Source of the DNA: Thermoflavifilum thermophilum
GTDB lineage: Bacteria > Bacteroidota > Bacteroidia > Chitinophagales > Chitinophagaceae
DNA length: 64,000 nt
Reading direction: 5' to 3'
NCBI RefSeq assembly: GCF_900116565.1
Contig: NZ_FPCJ01000001.1
Span: 1,918,540-1,982,539 of the forward strand
Made by a program: the position numbers and the translations under genes. The notes beneath the pieces were generated by a model. It made no database searches, was not told where the DNA came from, and worked only from the letters and a program-made list of their open reading frames with translations. Within the stretch, counting starts at the first letter, position 1, and every line of letters begins with the position of its first letter. Shown here piece after piece: positions 45,207 to 55,500 of this stretch.

Positions 45207-45803
45207 ATGAAACTCAAAACCGGATGGATTGTTCTGATCATCATTCTGCTGATTATACTTATCGGTGGTTGCAGTTTAAAAAACACATACAACAAAATCG
45301 TAGCCCTTGATCAGGATGTCAAAGCAAAATGGGGACAGGTGGAAAATCAATATCAGCGGCGGATGGATCTGATTCCCAATCTGGTGAACACCGTAAAAGG
45401 TGCAGCTAATTTTGAACAACAGACGCTTACACAGGTGATTCAGGCTCGGGCATCGGCATCGCAGATCAAGGTAGATGTCAATGATTTGAGTCCGGAAAAA
45501 ATCCGGCAGTTTGAGCAGGCGCAGGGACAGCTTACCCAGGCGCTTGGCCGGCTGATGGTCGTAGCCGAACGATATCCGCAACTCACTGCCACCCAGAATT
45601 TTCGGGATCTGCAAGCCCAGCTGGAGGGAACGGAAAATCGCATTGCCGTGGCCAGGATGGATTTTAACAATGCGGTACAGCAATACAATACCCTGATCAA
45701 AAGTTTTCCCATGAACTTGTTTGCCGCTTCTTTTGGGTTTAAAGAAAAGGGCTATTTCCAGGCACAGCAGGGAGCAGAAAAAGCTCCACAGGTGCAGTTT
45801 TAA
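45207..45803 (+). CDS. LemA family protein
   Basis: LemA proteins are membrane-anchored helical-bundle proteins. This one has 198 residues, a transmembrane helix at about 6-24, then the family core NKIVALDQDVKAKWGQVENQ, RRMDLIPNLVNTVKGAA and VARMDFNNAVQQYNTLIKSF. It is followed by three TPM-domain genes, a frequent arrangement in which LemA and TPM proteins probably form one envelope complex. Confidence 0.94.
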   Translation: MKLKTGWIVLIIILLIILIGGCSLKNTYNKIVALDQDVKAKWGQVENQYQRRMDLIPNLVNTVKGAANFEQQTLTQVIQARASASQIKVDVNDLSPEKIRQFEQAQGQLTQALGRLMVVAERYPQLTATQNFRDLQAQLEGTENRIAVARMDFNNAVQQYNTLIKSFPMNLFAASFGFKEKGYFQAQQGAEKAPQVQF

Positions 45804-45815
45804 ATACAATTTATC

Positions 45816-46265
45816 ATGCCGGGTTTGCTGAAACGGGATTTTTTCACCAGGGCACAAAAACAGCGTTTGGTAGAAGCTATTCAGCAGGCCGAACAAGGCA
45901 CTACGGGAGAAATCAGGGTGTATATTGAGCATCGTTGTCCCTCCCCGGATCCCATGCAACGGGCCAGAGGGATATTTGAAGCGCATGAAATGTTTCGCAC
46001 CGCGCATCGCAATGCAGTACTCATTTATGTGGCCACCAAAGACCGCAAATATGCTCTTTTCGGAGACGAAGGGATTCATCAGAAAGTTGGGGATTCCTTC
46101 TGGCAGCAGGCTGCCGAAGCCATGTTGCAACATTTCAAACAAAAAGATCTCGTCAAGGGTCTGGAGGCCAGTATTCACTGGATTGGCCAGGCTTTGAAAC
46201 AACATTTCCCTTCCCAGGGTGAAAACCCCAATGAATTATCCGATGAAATTCTGGAAGGGCAATAA
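45816..46265 (+). CDS. TPM domain protein (first of three), soluble
   Basis: A 149-residue protein with a TPM (TLP18.3/Psb32/MOLO-1) domain: QQAEQGTTGEIRVYIEHRCP and HRNAVLIYVATKDRKYALFGDEGIH. It lacks a signal peptide and the C-terminal glycine-rich tail, unlike the next gene. It starts 12 bases after lemA. Function unknown; TPM domains have been linked to phosphatase activity and repair of photosystem II. Confidence 0.88.
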   Translation: MPGLLKRDFFTRAQKQRLVEAIQQAEQGTTGEIRVYIEHRCPSPDPMQRARGIFEAHEMFRTAHRNAVLIYVATKDRKYALFGDEGIHQKVGDSFWQQAAEAMLQHFKQKDLVKGLEASIHWIGQALKQHFPSQGENPNELSDEILEGQ

Positions 46266-46275
46266 ACGATGGCCC

Positions 46276-47064
46276 ATGAACAAGGTATTATATTGGCTTG
46301 GAATGGTGTGTTTTTGTGTCTGCAGTGTAACTGTGTGGGCGCAAACGGGCAGTGTTCTCCAGCATATTCCTCCCCGGCCCAATCCACCCCGGCTGGTCAA
46401 CGACCTGGCAGGCCTGTTGAATCCGGAGCAGCAACAGATGCTGGAACAAGAGCTGGATGCTTACAATGATACCACTTCCACCCAGATTGCAGTAGTAATT
46501 GTGCCCACCGTAGGCCCTTATGACATGATGGAATATGCGCTGGCCATTTTGCGACAATGGGGAGTGGGTACTAAGCAACATAATAATGGTGTGGTGTTGC
46601 TCATCGCCGTTCAGGATCACAAAGCATTTATAGCTACAGGCTATGGCATGGAAGGTGTGTTGCCCGATGCTACCTGCAAGGAAATCATTGATCAGCAGCT
46701 GGTGCCCCGTTTCAAGGAGGGGCAGTATTTTGAAGGCATTCAAGCCAGCATAAAAGCCATCATGCAGGCGGCAGCCGGTGAATATCAGGCACAGCCTCGC
46801 CAGGACGACCAGGGGCAGCGGGCTGGCAATCTGATTGGTTTGATTGTAGGGGTGTTGATCATTTTGTTTATTCTGGCCTGGATACGTGGGGGGCGTGGAG
46901 GAGGTGGTATGATCAGCAGGGGCGGCTATTGGATGGGGCCCATCATTGGTGGAGGTCTTGGTGGATGGGGAGGAGGCTCTGGTGGCGGATTTGGCGGGGG
47001 AGGAGGCTTCGGTGGATTTGGTGGCGGAAGCGGCGGTGGCGGCGGAGCCGGTGGCAGCTGGTAA
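46276..47064 (+). CDS. TPM domain membrane protein with glycine-rich tail (second of three)
   Basis: The start at 46276 gives a signal peptide ending at VWAQ. Then come a TPM domain (VNDLAGLLNPEQQQMLEQEL, VVLLIAVQDHKAFIATGYGMEG), one transmembrane helix near 195-215 and a long Gly/Ser-rich tail that ends GGGGGAGGSW. This is the YgcG type. Earlier in-frame codons from 46219 lie inside the preceding gene. The glycine-rich tail is typical of the family. Confidence 0.92.
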   Translation: MNKVLYWLGMVCFCVCSVTVWAQTGSVLQHIPPRPNPPRLVNDLAGLLNPEQQQMLEQELDAYNDTTSTQIAVVIVPTVGPYDMMEYALAILRQWGVGTKQHNNGVVLLIAVQDHKAFIATGYGMEGVLPDATCKEIIDQQLVPRFKEGQYFEGIQASIKAIMQAAAGEYQAQPRQDDQGQRAGNLIGLIVGVLIILFILAWIRGGRGGGGMISRGGYWMGPIIGGGLGGWGGGSGGGFGGGGGFGGFGGGSGGGGGAGGSW

Positions 47065-47087
47065 TTGTCCAAGCAAAAAGTTCACAT

Positions 47088-47729
47088 ATGCGAATACCTT
47101 TACCCATCGTGCATTTGGGCATCAGCATCTGTTGTCTGATGTGGATATCTGGTTTTTCTCAGGTTTCACAGGTTTTTCAGCTGCCTGCCCGACCCATGCC
47201 CCGGCATCATGTCAATGATTTTGCCCGCCAGCTTACCCAGGCCCAGCAGGATAGCCTGGAACAGTTGTTGATTCAATGCAACCATCAGCACAATGCTGAT
47301 ATTGTGCTGGTAACCATGCCCGATGCCGGCATCCTTCCGCCCGAAACCTTTGCAGATTCACTTTATCATTTCTGGCATCTGGGCGAAGACAACGGGCAGC
47401 GAAGCATGTTGATGTTCGTTGATTTCGGTCTGCATCGGGTAATTCTGAAAGTAGGTGACGGATTGAAAGGCACCATCACAGCGCAAACCAATTTCATGTT
47501 GATGCATCATTATGTATTGCCAGCCTTTCAGCGGGGAGCCTACTACGAGGGATTGCGTGATTGCCTGGCTGCCATTAATACTATTCTCATTCCCCCCGGT
47601 GAAATAAACCGGACATTAGCTCAAACCCCATCAACCCGCAATCCATGGTGGATTCTCCTGATTGCTGCAGGAGCATTGTTGCTGATTCTGCTTTATTGGA
47701 AATCCACTTCCAATCGTCCAAAGACTTAA
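47088..47729 (+). CDS. TPM domain membrane protein (third of three)
   Basis: The start at 47088 gives a signal peptide (PIVHLGISICCLMWISGFSQ), a TPM domain (HHVNDFARQLTQAQQDSLEQ, DNGQRSMLMFVDFGLHRVIL) and a C-terminal transmembrane helix (WWILLIAAGALLLILLYW). 213 residues. It lacks the glycine-rich tail of its neighbour. The same frame is open upstream to 46929, but that part is only the antisense-like reading of the glycine codons of the previous gene. Confidence 0.88.
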   Translation: MRIPLPIVHLGISICCLMWISGFSQVSQVFQLPARPMPRHHVNDFARQLTQAQQDSLEQLLIQCNHQHNADIVLVTMPDAGILPPETFADSLYHFWHLGEDNGQRSMLMFVDFGLHRVILKVGDGLKGTITAQTNFMLMHHYVLPAFQRGAYYEGLRDCLAAINTILIPPGEINRTLAQTPSTRNPWWILLIAAGALLLILLYWKSTSNRPKT

Positions 47730-47793
47730 TTTTCACGTTTCGGTCACAACAGTTCCCGGCTAAATCCTTTACATTCGCATAACCATAAATAAT

Positions 47794-49140
47794 ATGCAAC
47801 CAGTTATGTGCAAAGGGCCATCTCTGCGGAGGATCATATATGGTTTGGTGATGTGGATGATAACCGGGTGTATGGTGGGGTATGCACAGGAAGAAAAACA
47901 TTTTGTGTACATACAAAGTGATCAGCATCAGCTTTTTTATGTGAAGCTGAACAATCAGATTATCAGTGCCAATCCGCCCGGTTATGTGGTATTGTCGCCG
48001 GTTCCCCCCGGTAAGCTGGATATTGTGATTGGTTTTCCAAGAAATGAATATCCCGAACAACGTTATCAGCTCAATTTACCGCCTCATCAAGATAAAGGTT
48101 ATTTGCTCAAGCGTATCAATGATCAGGAGTTTGCTTTATATGATTTGCATCAATATACCGAACTGAAACCTGTGGCTATAGCACAGGGACAGGGCTTTGA
48201 TTATCCACTTGCTTCAAGAGCTGACACACAAATCAATCCAAGCAAAAAATTACAGGCAAAATCACCTGGCCCCATAAAAGATACTACTCCCAATGCTGAT
48301 CAAATCCGGTTCAGACAACTGCTGATGGCTGCTGCTACTGCAGGACAGCCGGAAGAATCCATTTCTATAGCACATATACAAAAGCCTATTTCAAATGAGC
48401 ATAACCCTGCACCCGGATCTGAACCTGCTCCGGATACAGCCAGCCGACAGGCAGCTCAGGAGAAACCCAAAGCGATTTATCAACTCACCCACACACCACA
48501 AACCGATACCCTGCAGGCCGCTAAGCCCGTTTTCACACCTGATACATCTGTTTACGCTGCGATTCCTGCTGAAACCAATGCAGGTGATACCAGCATGGAA
48601 AGTATTTTGCAAAAGTTACGTCGGTTAGCCGATGAGATTCCATCGTCTAATAAGGATTCATTATCTTCTTCGACGCAGGTAACATCAGCTGAGCAAAACG
48701 TTGCGTCACCAGACAATCCCATGCAGGTTACATCCGCAACATCTTCAGCACCACAGGCTGGCAATCAACCTCCACTTCAGTTTATCCAATTCGATACCAC
48801 ATCCCGAAAACAAGCTCCCAGGCAGCATATAGCCATGATAAATTCTGATTGTGCACAGGTGCTCGACGAAAAACAATTTGAGGAATTAAGAAACAAAGTA
48901 GCTGCCCAGCGCAGTGATGCGGCTATGTTGAAAGTTGTACAGCGAAACCTGAAAAACAGATGCTTTACCACACATCAGGTTGAAATACTGGTGTATCTGT
49001 TTACCACTGAATCATACCGCTATCGGTTTGTTGAATGGGTATATCCACATGTGGCAGATTCTGAACAGTTCAAGCAACTCATTCGCATCTTTCCCGACGA
49101 TGCATACCAGGCACGTTTCCGTTCATTAATCAGGCAATAG
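47794..49140 (+). CDS. DUF4476 domain protein, secreted
   Basis: A 448-residue protein with a signal peptide (cleavage near VGYAQ), an N-terminal beta-rich domain (about 38-125), a long low-complexity Ser/Thr/Pro/Gln linker, and a C-terminal DUF4476 domain (FEELRNKVAAQRSDAAMLKV, NRCFTTHQVEILVYLF). It belongs to a family widespread in Bacteroidetes with unknown function, probably periplasmic. Confidence 0.85.
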   Translation: MQPVMCKGPSLRRIIYGLVMWMITGCMVGYAQEEKHFVYIQSDQHQLFYVKLNNQIISANPPGYVVLSPVPPGKLDIVIGFPRNEYPEQRYQLNLPPHQDKGYLLKRINDQEFALYDLHQYTELKPVAIAQGQGFDYPLASRADTQINPSKKLQAKSPGPIKDTTPNADQIRFRQLLMAAATAGQPEESISIAHIQKPISNEHNPAPGSEPAPDTASRQAAQEKPKAIYQLTHTPQTDTLQAAKPVFTPDTSVYAAIPAETNAGDTSMESILQKLRRLADEIPSSNKDSLSSSTQVTSAEQNVASPDNPMQVTSATSSAPQAGNQPPLQFIQFDTTSRKQAPRQHIAMINSDCAQVLDEKQFEELRNKVAAQRSDAAMLKVVQRNLKNRCFTTHQVEILVYLFTTESYRYRFVEWVYPHVADSEQFKQLIRIFPDDAYQARFRSLIRQ

Positions 49141-49182
49141 CTTACCATTCCGGTTTTATATCAGATACAAGGTTGCCTGTTT

Positions 49183-49190
49183 TATTTTTG
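49183..49190 (+). promoter_or_regulatory. Putative -7 element just before truA
   Basis: TATTTTTG fits TAnnTTTG and ends 4 bases before the truA start codon at 49195. If used, the transcript would have almost no leader. No good -33 element. Confidence 0.35.
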
Positions 49191-49194
49191 CAAT

Positions 49195-49941
49195 ATGAGT
49201 AGATATTTTATGGAAATAGCCTATAAAGGCACACGTTATGCGGGATTTCAGAAACAAAAAAATGTACTCACCGTGCAGCAGGTGATTGAAGATGCACTCT
49301 CTGTATTGCTTAAACAACCTGTGCATATCATGGGTTCCAGCAGAACGGATACGGGTGTGCATGCCAGAAAGAACGTAGTACATTTTGATGTTGAAGATTC
49401 ATTGCCGGATCATTTGCCTTATCAGTTAAATGCTGTTTTGCCTCATGATATTGCGGTACATACGATTTATAAGGTTCGGGAAAAAGCCCATGCGCGCTTC
49501 AGTGCATTGAGTCGCAGATATGAATATATGATTTATTTCCGCAAAGATCCTTTTCTCAAAGACTTTGGATATTATTTTCCTTATCCGTTGGATATGGATG
49601 CATTGCAGGCCTGCGCAAAAATGATTACTGCGTACAAAGATTTCAGATCATTTTCCAAAAAGAGAACGCAGGTTAAAACCTTTATCTGCCACATACAGGA
49701 AGCCCGCTGGGAAAAACAAGAGGATCGTTTGATTTTTCATATCCGGGCCAATCGTTTTCTCAGAGGTATGGTAAGAGGACTGGTGGCTACGCAGCTAAAA
49801 GTAGGAAGAGGTAAAATAACGATTGATGATTTCAGGCATATTATCGAAAGCCAGGATCATAGGCTTGCTTCATTTGCTGTACCGCCTGATGGATTGTATC
49901 TGTGTGAAGTGCAATACGGAGAAGATATTTTCCCTACTTAA
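49195..49941 (+). CDS. truA: tRNA pseudouridine(38-40) synthase TruA
   Basis: TruA makes pseudouridine at positions 38-40 of tRNA anticodon arms. Motifs in 248 residues: YKGTRYAGFQ, SSRTDTGVHA (catalytic Asp), RFSALSRRYEYMIY and FRANRFLRGMVR-like sequence (HIRANRFLRGMVRGL). Length is normal. The gene converges on tyrS, overlapping it by 8 bases. Confidence 0.96.
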   Translation: MSRYFMEIAYKGTRYAGFQKQKNVLTVQQVIEDALSVLLKQPVHIMGSSRTDTGVHARKNVVHFDVEDSLPDHLPYQLNAVLPHDIAVHTIYKVREKAHARFSALSRRYEYMIYFRKDPFLKDFGYYFPYPLDMDALQACAKMITAYKDFRSFSKKRTQVKTFICHIQEARWEKQEDRLIFHIRANRFLRGMVRGLVATQLKVGRGKITIDDFRHIIESQDHRLASFAVPPDGLYLCEVQYGEDIFPT

Positions 49942-51190
49942 ATTCAATCAGGTAATGATGTTTTTTCCCTTTTTGAATTAACAGATATTTACCATAAAGC
50001 AAATCTTCCCGATGAATGATTTTAGTAACATCTGAAACCTTTTGTTTGTTCAAATATAATCCGCCATTTTGGATCATTCGCCTTACCTCTCCCCGACTGG
50101 GAAATATGCTTGTTTTTTCAGCCAGTAAAGTTATGAGTTCCACATCCTGATCAGGAAACGGAATTGAAATTCTTTCCACGCCTTCCATGGTTTTCAGTTC
50201 CGATTCATCGGGTATGGAAAAATCCTTTTTGCCAAAAAGTTTTTGTGTTGTTTGAATCGCCTGCTCATAGCCTTCCTCTCCATGCAAAAAACGTGTGATT
50301 TCTTCTGCAAGTCTTTTTTGAAGTACACGCTCCTCAGGATGTGCACGATGTTTTTGAATGAGTTCATTGATTTCTTGTTGAGATAGGAAGGTGAAAATTT
50401 TGATCATTTTTTCTGCATCGGCATCAGCAAGATTTATCCAGAACTGATAAAACTGATAGGGAGATGTTTTTTGTGGATCCAGCCAGATATTTTCTCCGCT
50501 TTCACTCTTGCCGAATTTACTGCCATCGGAACGCGTGAGCAGCGGGCAAGTAAAAGCGTATGCTTCTTTGCCGGTGAGCTTGCGGATTAATTCAATACCC
50601 GTGGTGATATTTCCCCATTGATCAGCACCTCCCATCTGCAACTTACAATCGTAGTGCGTGAAGAGATAATAAAAATCATAAGCCTGCATAAGCTGATAAG
50701 AGAACTCAGTAAACGATAAACCGGCTTCCATGCGCTTTTTTACTGATTCTTTTGCCATCATGTAGTTGACGGTAATATGCTTGCCGATATCACGTGCAAA
50801 ATCAATGAATTTCATTTCCCGAAACCACTCATCATTGTTCACAATGGTGTAAGGTTTGCCTGATTGTTTCAGGATATGCTCTATCTGTTGACGGATAGAG
50901 GACAGGTTGTGTTGCAGGCTTGTTTCATCCAGCAAAGTTCTTTCGGCCGATTTTCCGGATGGATCACCAATTCTTCCGGTTGCGCCACCTACTACGGCAA
51001 CGGGATGATGCCCTGAGCGTTGCAGGTGAACCAGCAACAGAAGGGGAAGCAAACTTCCGATATGCAGCGAATCGGCAGTGGGATCAAAACCAATATATCC
51101 TTTCACTACTTCTTTTTGCAGCAATTCGGTAGTGCCAGTCGATATGTCCTGAATCAGTCCGCGCCAGGAAAGCTCTTCAATCAGATGCAT
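49934..51190 (-). CDS. tyrS: Tyrosyl-tRNA synthetase
   Basis: Charges tRNA-Tyr. The ATG at 51190 gives 418 residues beginning HLIEELSWRGLIQ. Class I motifs are HIGSLLPL (HIGH-like) and KFGKSE (KMSKS-like), with QMGGADQWGNI for tyrosine recognition; an S4-like RNA-binding domain closes the C-terminus (GEVRRMIQNGGLYLNKQKV). A TTG 54 bases upstream is in frame but less likely. Complete core gene. Confidence 0.97.
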   Translation of the reverse strand: MHLIEELSWRGLIQDISTGTTELLQKEVVKGYIGFDPTADSLHIGSLLPLLLLVHLQRSGHHPVAVVGGATGRIGDPSGKSAERTLLDETSLQHNLSSIRQQIEHILKQSGKPYTIVNNDEWFREMKFIDFARDIGKHITVNYMMAKESVKKRMEAGLSFTEFSYQLMQAYDFYYLFTHYDCKLQMGGADQWGNITTGIELIRKLTGKEAYAFTCPLLTRSDGSKFGKSESGENIWLDPQKTSPYQFYQFWINLADADAEKMIKIFTFLSQQEINELIQKHRAHPEERVLQKRLAEEITRFLHGEEGYEQAIQTTQKLFGKKDFSIPDESELKTMEGVERISIPFPDQDVELITLLAEKTSIFPSRGEVRRMIQNGGLYLNKQKVSDVTKIIHREDLLYGKYLLIQKGKKHHYLIEFK

Positions 51191-51380
51191 ATAAATTAAG
51201 CGTTTTGCTATGAATTCATTACAGTAGCCGAAAAATCGCTGCAAACTTATTTAATTTTAACGAAGGGAAATTCATATTTAACCTGCGCAAATGCTTCGTT
51301 CCTGAATTTAAACCCGTTGTTGTGCACCCAAAATTTTATTTTAGCTATGGTTTGAAGATTCATTCCACCAAACGGCGCGT

Positions 51381-52505
51381 ATGCAACGAAGTTTCTTGTG
51401 GATGGGCTGTTGTCTGGTGCTGGCGTATTATCAAGGCATCGGGCAGGCGCGAACTTATGTGAATGAGTTTCTCAATCTGGGGGCCGGTGCGCGCGGACTT
51501 GCCATGGGAACTGCACAGGTGGCTGTTACGGATAATGCGACATCGGGCTATTGGAATCCTGCAGGACTTACCCGGCTTGATGCGCCGCAACTTTCGCTGA
51601 TGCATGCGGCTTATTTTTCTGGCATTGGCAATTATGATTTTGCGTCGGCTGCATTGCCTCTTTCCTCTCAGCACGACGTGCTCGGCTTCACGTTGCTGCG
51701 CTTTGCAGTGGATGATATTCCCAATACCTTGTATCTGGTCAATCCCGATGGATCTGTAAATTATGATCAGGTAACTACTTTTTCGGCCGCCGATTATGCT
51801 TTGTTGTGCAGCTATGCCCGCAATATTCCGCTGGAACAATCCGGCGATGATGCGCGCACCTTGCAGGTGGGTGGAAATGTGAAAATCATTCATCGTGTGG
51901 TGGGAACGTTTGCCAGCTCATGGGGATTCGGGCTGGATGCGGGTTTGCAATACAGGCTTCCCCACTGGATCTTTGGTCTGATGCTGAAAGATATCACAAC
52001 TACTTTTAACGCATGGACTTTCCATTTTACCGATGCAGAAAAACAAATTTTATTTCTTACCGAAAATGATATTCCTGTTAAATCAACAGAAATCACCATG
52101 CCCCAGCTGATTCCGGCCGTCGCCTGGGATATGCAGATCCGTGAGAAATGGCATGTGCTCATAGAAACCGACATTGCAGTTACTACCGATGGGAAACGAA
52201 ATACACTTATCAGCGGCAAAAGAATAAGTCTGGATCCGCGTATGGGATTGGAGCTGAGTTACCGGCACATGGTTTTTGTCAGAGCCGGTATTTCCCATCT
52301 GCAACGCACGCAGGATGATGCCGATACCACAGGCCGGCATCAGATATGGATCAGCCAGCCGGCAGTTGGTGCGGGTTTTCAGGTAAAAGGGTTTCAGCTT
52401 TCCTATGCATTTACCAACCTGGCCAACCAATCACAACCTTTGTATTCGCATATTTTTTCACTTGATATAGATATTCCGCATAAGAAAAAATTGGCTGCAT
52501 ACTGA
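51381..52505 (+). CDS. porV2: Putative type IX sorting system protein PorV2
   Basis: PorV-type proteins are outer-membrane beta barrels that deliver cargo to the type IX secretion sortase. The 374-residue protein has a signal peptide (to IGQA), the family start FLNLGAGARGLAMGTAQVA and DNATSGYWNPAGL, then a barrel of amphipathic strands ending in a hydrophobic C-terminus. It lies 6 bases before the C25-type protein, the usual PorV2-PorU2 order. Confidence 0.9.
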   Translation: MQRSFLWMGCCLVLAYYQGIGQARTYVNEFLNLGAGARGLAMGTAQVAVTDNATSGYWNPAGLTRLDAPQLSLMHAAYFSGIGNYDFASAALPLSSQHDVLGFTLLRFAVDDIPNTLYLVNPDGSVNYDQVTTFSAADYALLCSYARNIPLEQSGDDARTLQVGGNVKIIHRVVGTFASSWGFGLDAGLQYRLPHWIFGLMLKDITTTFNAWTFHFTDAEKQILFLTENDIPVKSTEITMPQLIPAVAWDMQIREKWHVLIETDIAVTTDGKRNTLISGKRISLDPRMGLELSYRHMVFVRAGISHLQRTQDDADTTGRHQIWISQPAVGAGFQVKGFQLSYAFTNLANQSQPLYSHIFSLDIDIPHKKKLAAY

Positions 52506-52511
52506 TTTTGC

Positions 52512-55500
52512 ATGAGAGCAATCCGTTACAACTCCGGTTTTCTGCGTATCGTGATGCTGAAGATCAGCAGCTATCTCATGTTTATTTGCGGATGTATGGG
52601 AATTGTATTGCCGGTAAAAGCACAGCTTTACGGAAACGAATGGATTGATTACCGGAAAACATATTACAAGTTTAAAGTTGCACAGGAAGGCATTTATCGC
52701 ATTCCTTATGCGGTGCTTGCTCAGGTGGGATTGGATACAGTTCCGGCTCATGCTTTTCAGTTGTGGCATCAGGGCCGGCAGATTCCTTTGTTCATTGCAT
52801 CAAAAACGGATACACTGCAACCTGGCGATTATCTGGAATTTATCGGAACACCCAATGACGGAACAGCGGATAGCCTGCTTTACCGGCAGGCTTCTGATCA
52901 GTTATCCACGCATTATAGTTTGTTTACAGATTCATCGGCCTATTATTTAACTTTCGACAGAAATGCCGTAAACGCCCGATATGTTACATTAAGCAATACC
53001 ATTGGTTTATTTCCGCCGCCACCTTTGTCTTATTTCTGGTACACCACTGGCTATTATCCCCGTACACAGATCAATCCCGGTTATGCTCAGGTTGTATCTG
53101 GCGAATATATTTATGCCAGCAGTTTTGATGCTGGTGAAGGTTTTTCCAGTGGATATATTTACCCATCCACTACGTTTTCCATCAACCTGAATAATCTGAA
53201 TGTGTATGCAGGTGGTCCGCCTGCTCAGCTATATGTAAATCTGGCTGGGGCAGCTCCCAACAGCAGACGTGTGCAGATAAAGCTCCAGGGAATAGCATTG
53301 ACTGACACGGTGATAAATCATTTTCAGGTTGCACATCTTCAAATCAGCCATATTAATTCTTCCACACTGGGCAATAATGTGGCAATCAGTGTGGTAAATG
53401 AAAGTACTGTTGGTACCGACCGGATTGTAACTGGCGATATTACATTCAGTTATCCGCATAGTTTTTCGTTTCAGAATGCAAGCTATTTTCATTTTCAGCT
53501 TCCGGCGAGCAATCAGCCTCAGTATCTGGTCATCAGTCAGTTTAATCGTTCAGGTATGGCACCGGTGTTGTATGACGCAGCCAATGGTCAGCGATGGATA
53601 GCTGATACAGCTATGAGTGGAGTGATTCGTTATTTGCTTCCTCCTGCGAGCAATCCACGTGATCTGATACTGGTGAATGAAAGCCTGCCAGCCAATATTC
53701 AATACATCCATTCCCTGCAAAAAAGGGTATTTATCAATTATGCAGATCCTGCCATGCAGGGTAATTATTTGATTATCACCCATCCTTATATTCTTGACAA
53801 TGGCAATGCAGTACAACAATATGCTACTTATCGTTCCTCACCTGCCGGCGGAAATTATCGGGTGGAAATTATTTCTATTGATCAGTTGGAAGATCAGTTT
53901 GCCTATGGTATTTCCTATTCACCATTAAGTATTCGTTCTTTTCTGCAATATGCGTATGATCATTTTGCAATTCAGCCAGCTTATGTGTTATTGATTGGTA
54001 AAGGAATTACGTATGATGCATACAGGAATCTTCAGCAGCTGACATCAGTACAACATATCGCTCTGATCCCCACCTTTGGCTTTCCGGGATCAGATATGTT
54101 GCTGGCAGCCTGGGGTAATAGCATAGCTCCTCGCATTCCCATTGGCCGAATATCCGTAATCAATAATCAGGAGTTGATGAATTATTTGGATAAGGTGAAA
54201 ACATACGAATCGAATTTAACCATAACACCTTCCAATGCAAGTTATGCGCAATCAGCCTGGCATAAGAATGTGATGAATATCATGGGTGCTGATGATGCAT
54301 CGTTGTATCAGTTGTTGTCAGCTTATTTTCAAGGATATAATCAGATTATTCAGGATACAAATTTTGGTGCGAATGTCGTAACGGTATCCAAATTCAGTAC
54401 GGATCCGGTAGTGAAAAGCGGAAAAATTGTGGATACGATGTTTGCAAGAGGTTTATCGCTTGTCAACTTTTTTGGCCATTCTTCAGCCAATACGCTTGGT
54501 TACAACCTGGATGATCCGTCGTCTCTTCAAAACCAGGGGAAATATCCGGTGTTTATAGCCAGTGGATGCAGTGCAGGCAACATATTCGTGGTGGACACCC
54601 TGCGCCTGCAGAATCAGATGATGCTGAGCGAAGAATATTTGCTTGCACCCAATGCAGGTGCCATTGCTTTTATTGCCAATACCTATGTAGGAATTACGGA
54701 TATGTTGAATGATTATAACCGTCGTTTTTATCTGAATGTATCAAAAAACTTATATGGTGCATCATTGGGCCATATGATGCAACAGGTGGTGCAATCTGTT
54801 GAACAGACATTTCCTGGTAATTTTCTCTATGCCTGCAATGCTGAGCAAATGAATCTGGATGGCGATCCGGCCCTGCACATGTTTGGCCCTGCACTTCCGG
54901 ATTATGATATAGAACCCAATCAAATCAATTTTAGCCCTGATATTATTTCCCTCGCCGATCATTCATTTTCACTACATGTGCAATATGTGAATCTCGGACG
55001 GGCTGTTAAAGATTCTATTTGGGTTAGCATCAGAAGAATTTATCCATCGGGTGTGGATAGCGTGATGTATCGCAGAAAACGTCCGGCACCATATTATGCG
55101 GATTCCATTCAGCTTCAGATACCCATTCGGCCATTAACCGATGCGGGATTAAATCGTTTTATTGTGTCTATTGATGATGATCAACACATATCAGAAATTT
55201 CGGAAACAAATAATACAGCCGAGAAAGATGTGTATATCTTCAGCAATCAGGTACATGCCGTATATCCGTATGATTTTGCCATACTAGATACATCTGTATT
55301 TCATTTTTATGCATCTACCGATGATCCCATGGCGCCTGTGAGTACCTATTTGTTTGAGATTGATACCACAGCATTGTTTAACAGCCCTTTGCTGAAGCAA
55401 ATGCAGCTGATAAGTAAAGGTGGATTGCTGACATTTGATCCCGGTATATCATTGATGCCGGGTAAAGTATATTACTGGAGGGTGGCCACACAACCCAATC

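Noticed and set aside
46929-47087. Longer start for the third TPM protein
   Set aside because: The segment is a Trp/Arg-rich reading of the glycine-rich codons of the previous gene; a signal peptide starts at 47088.
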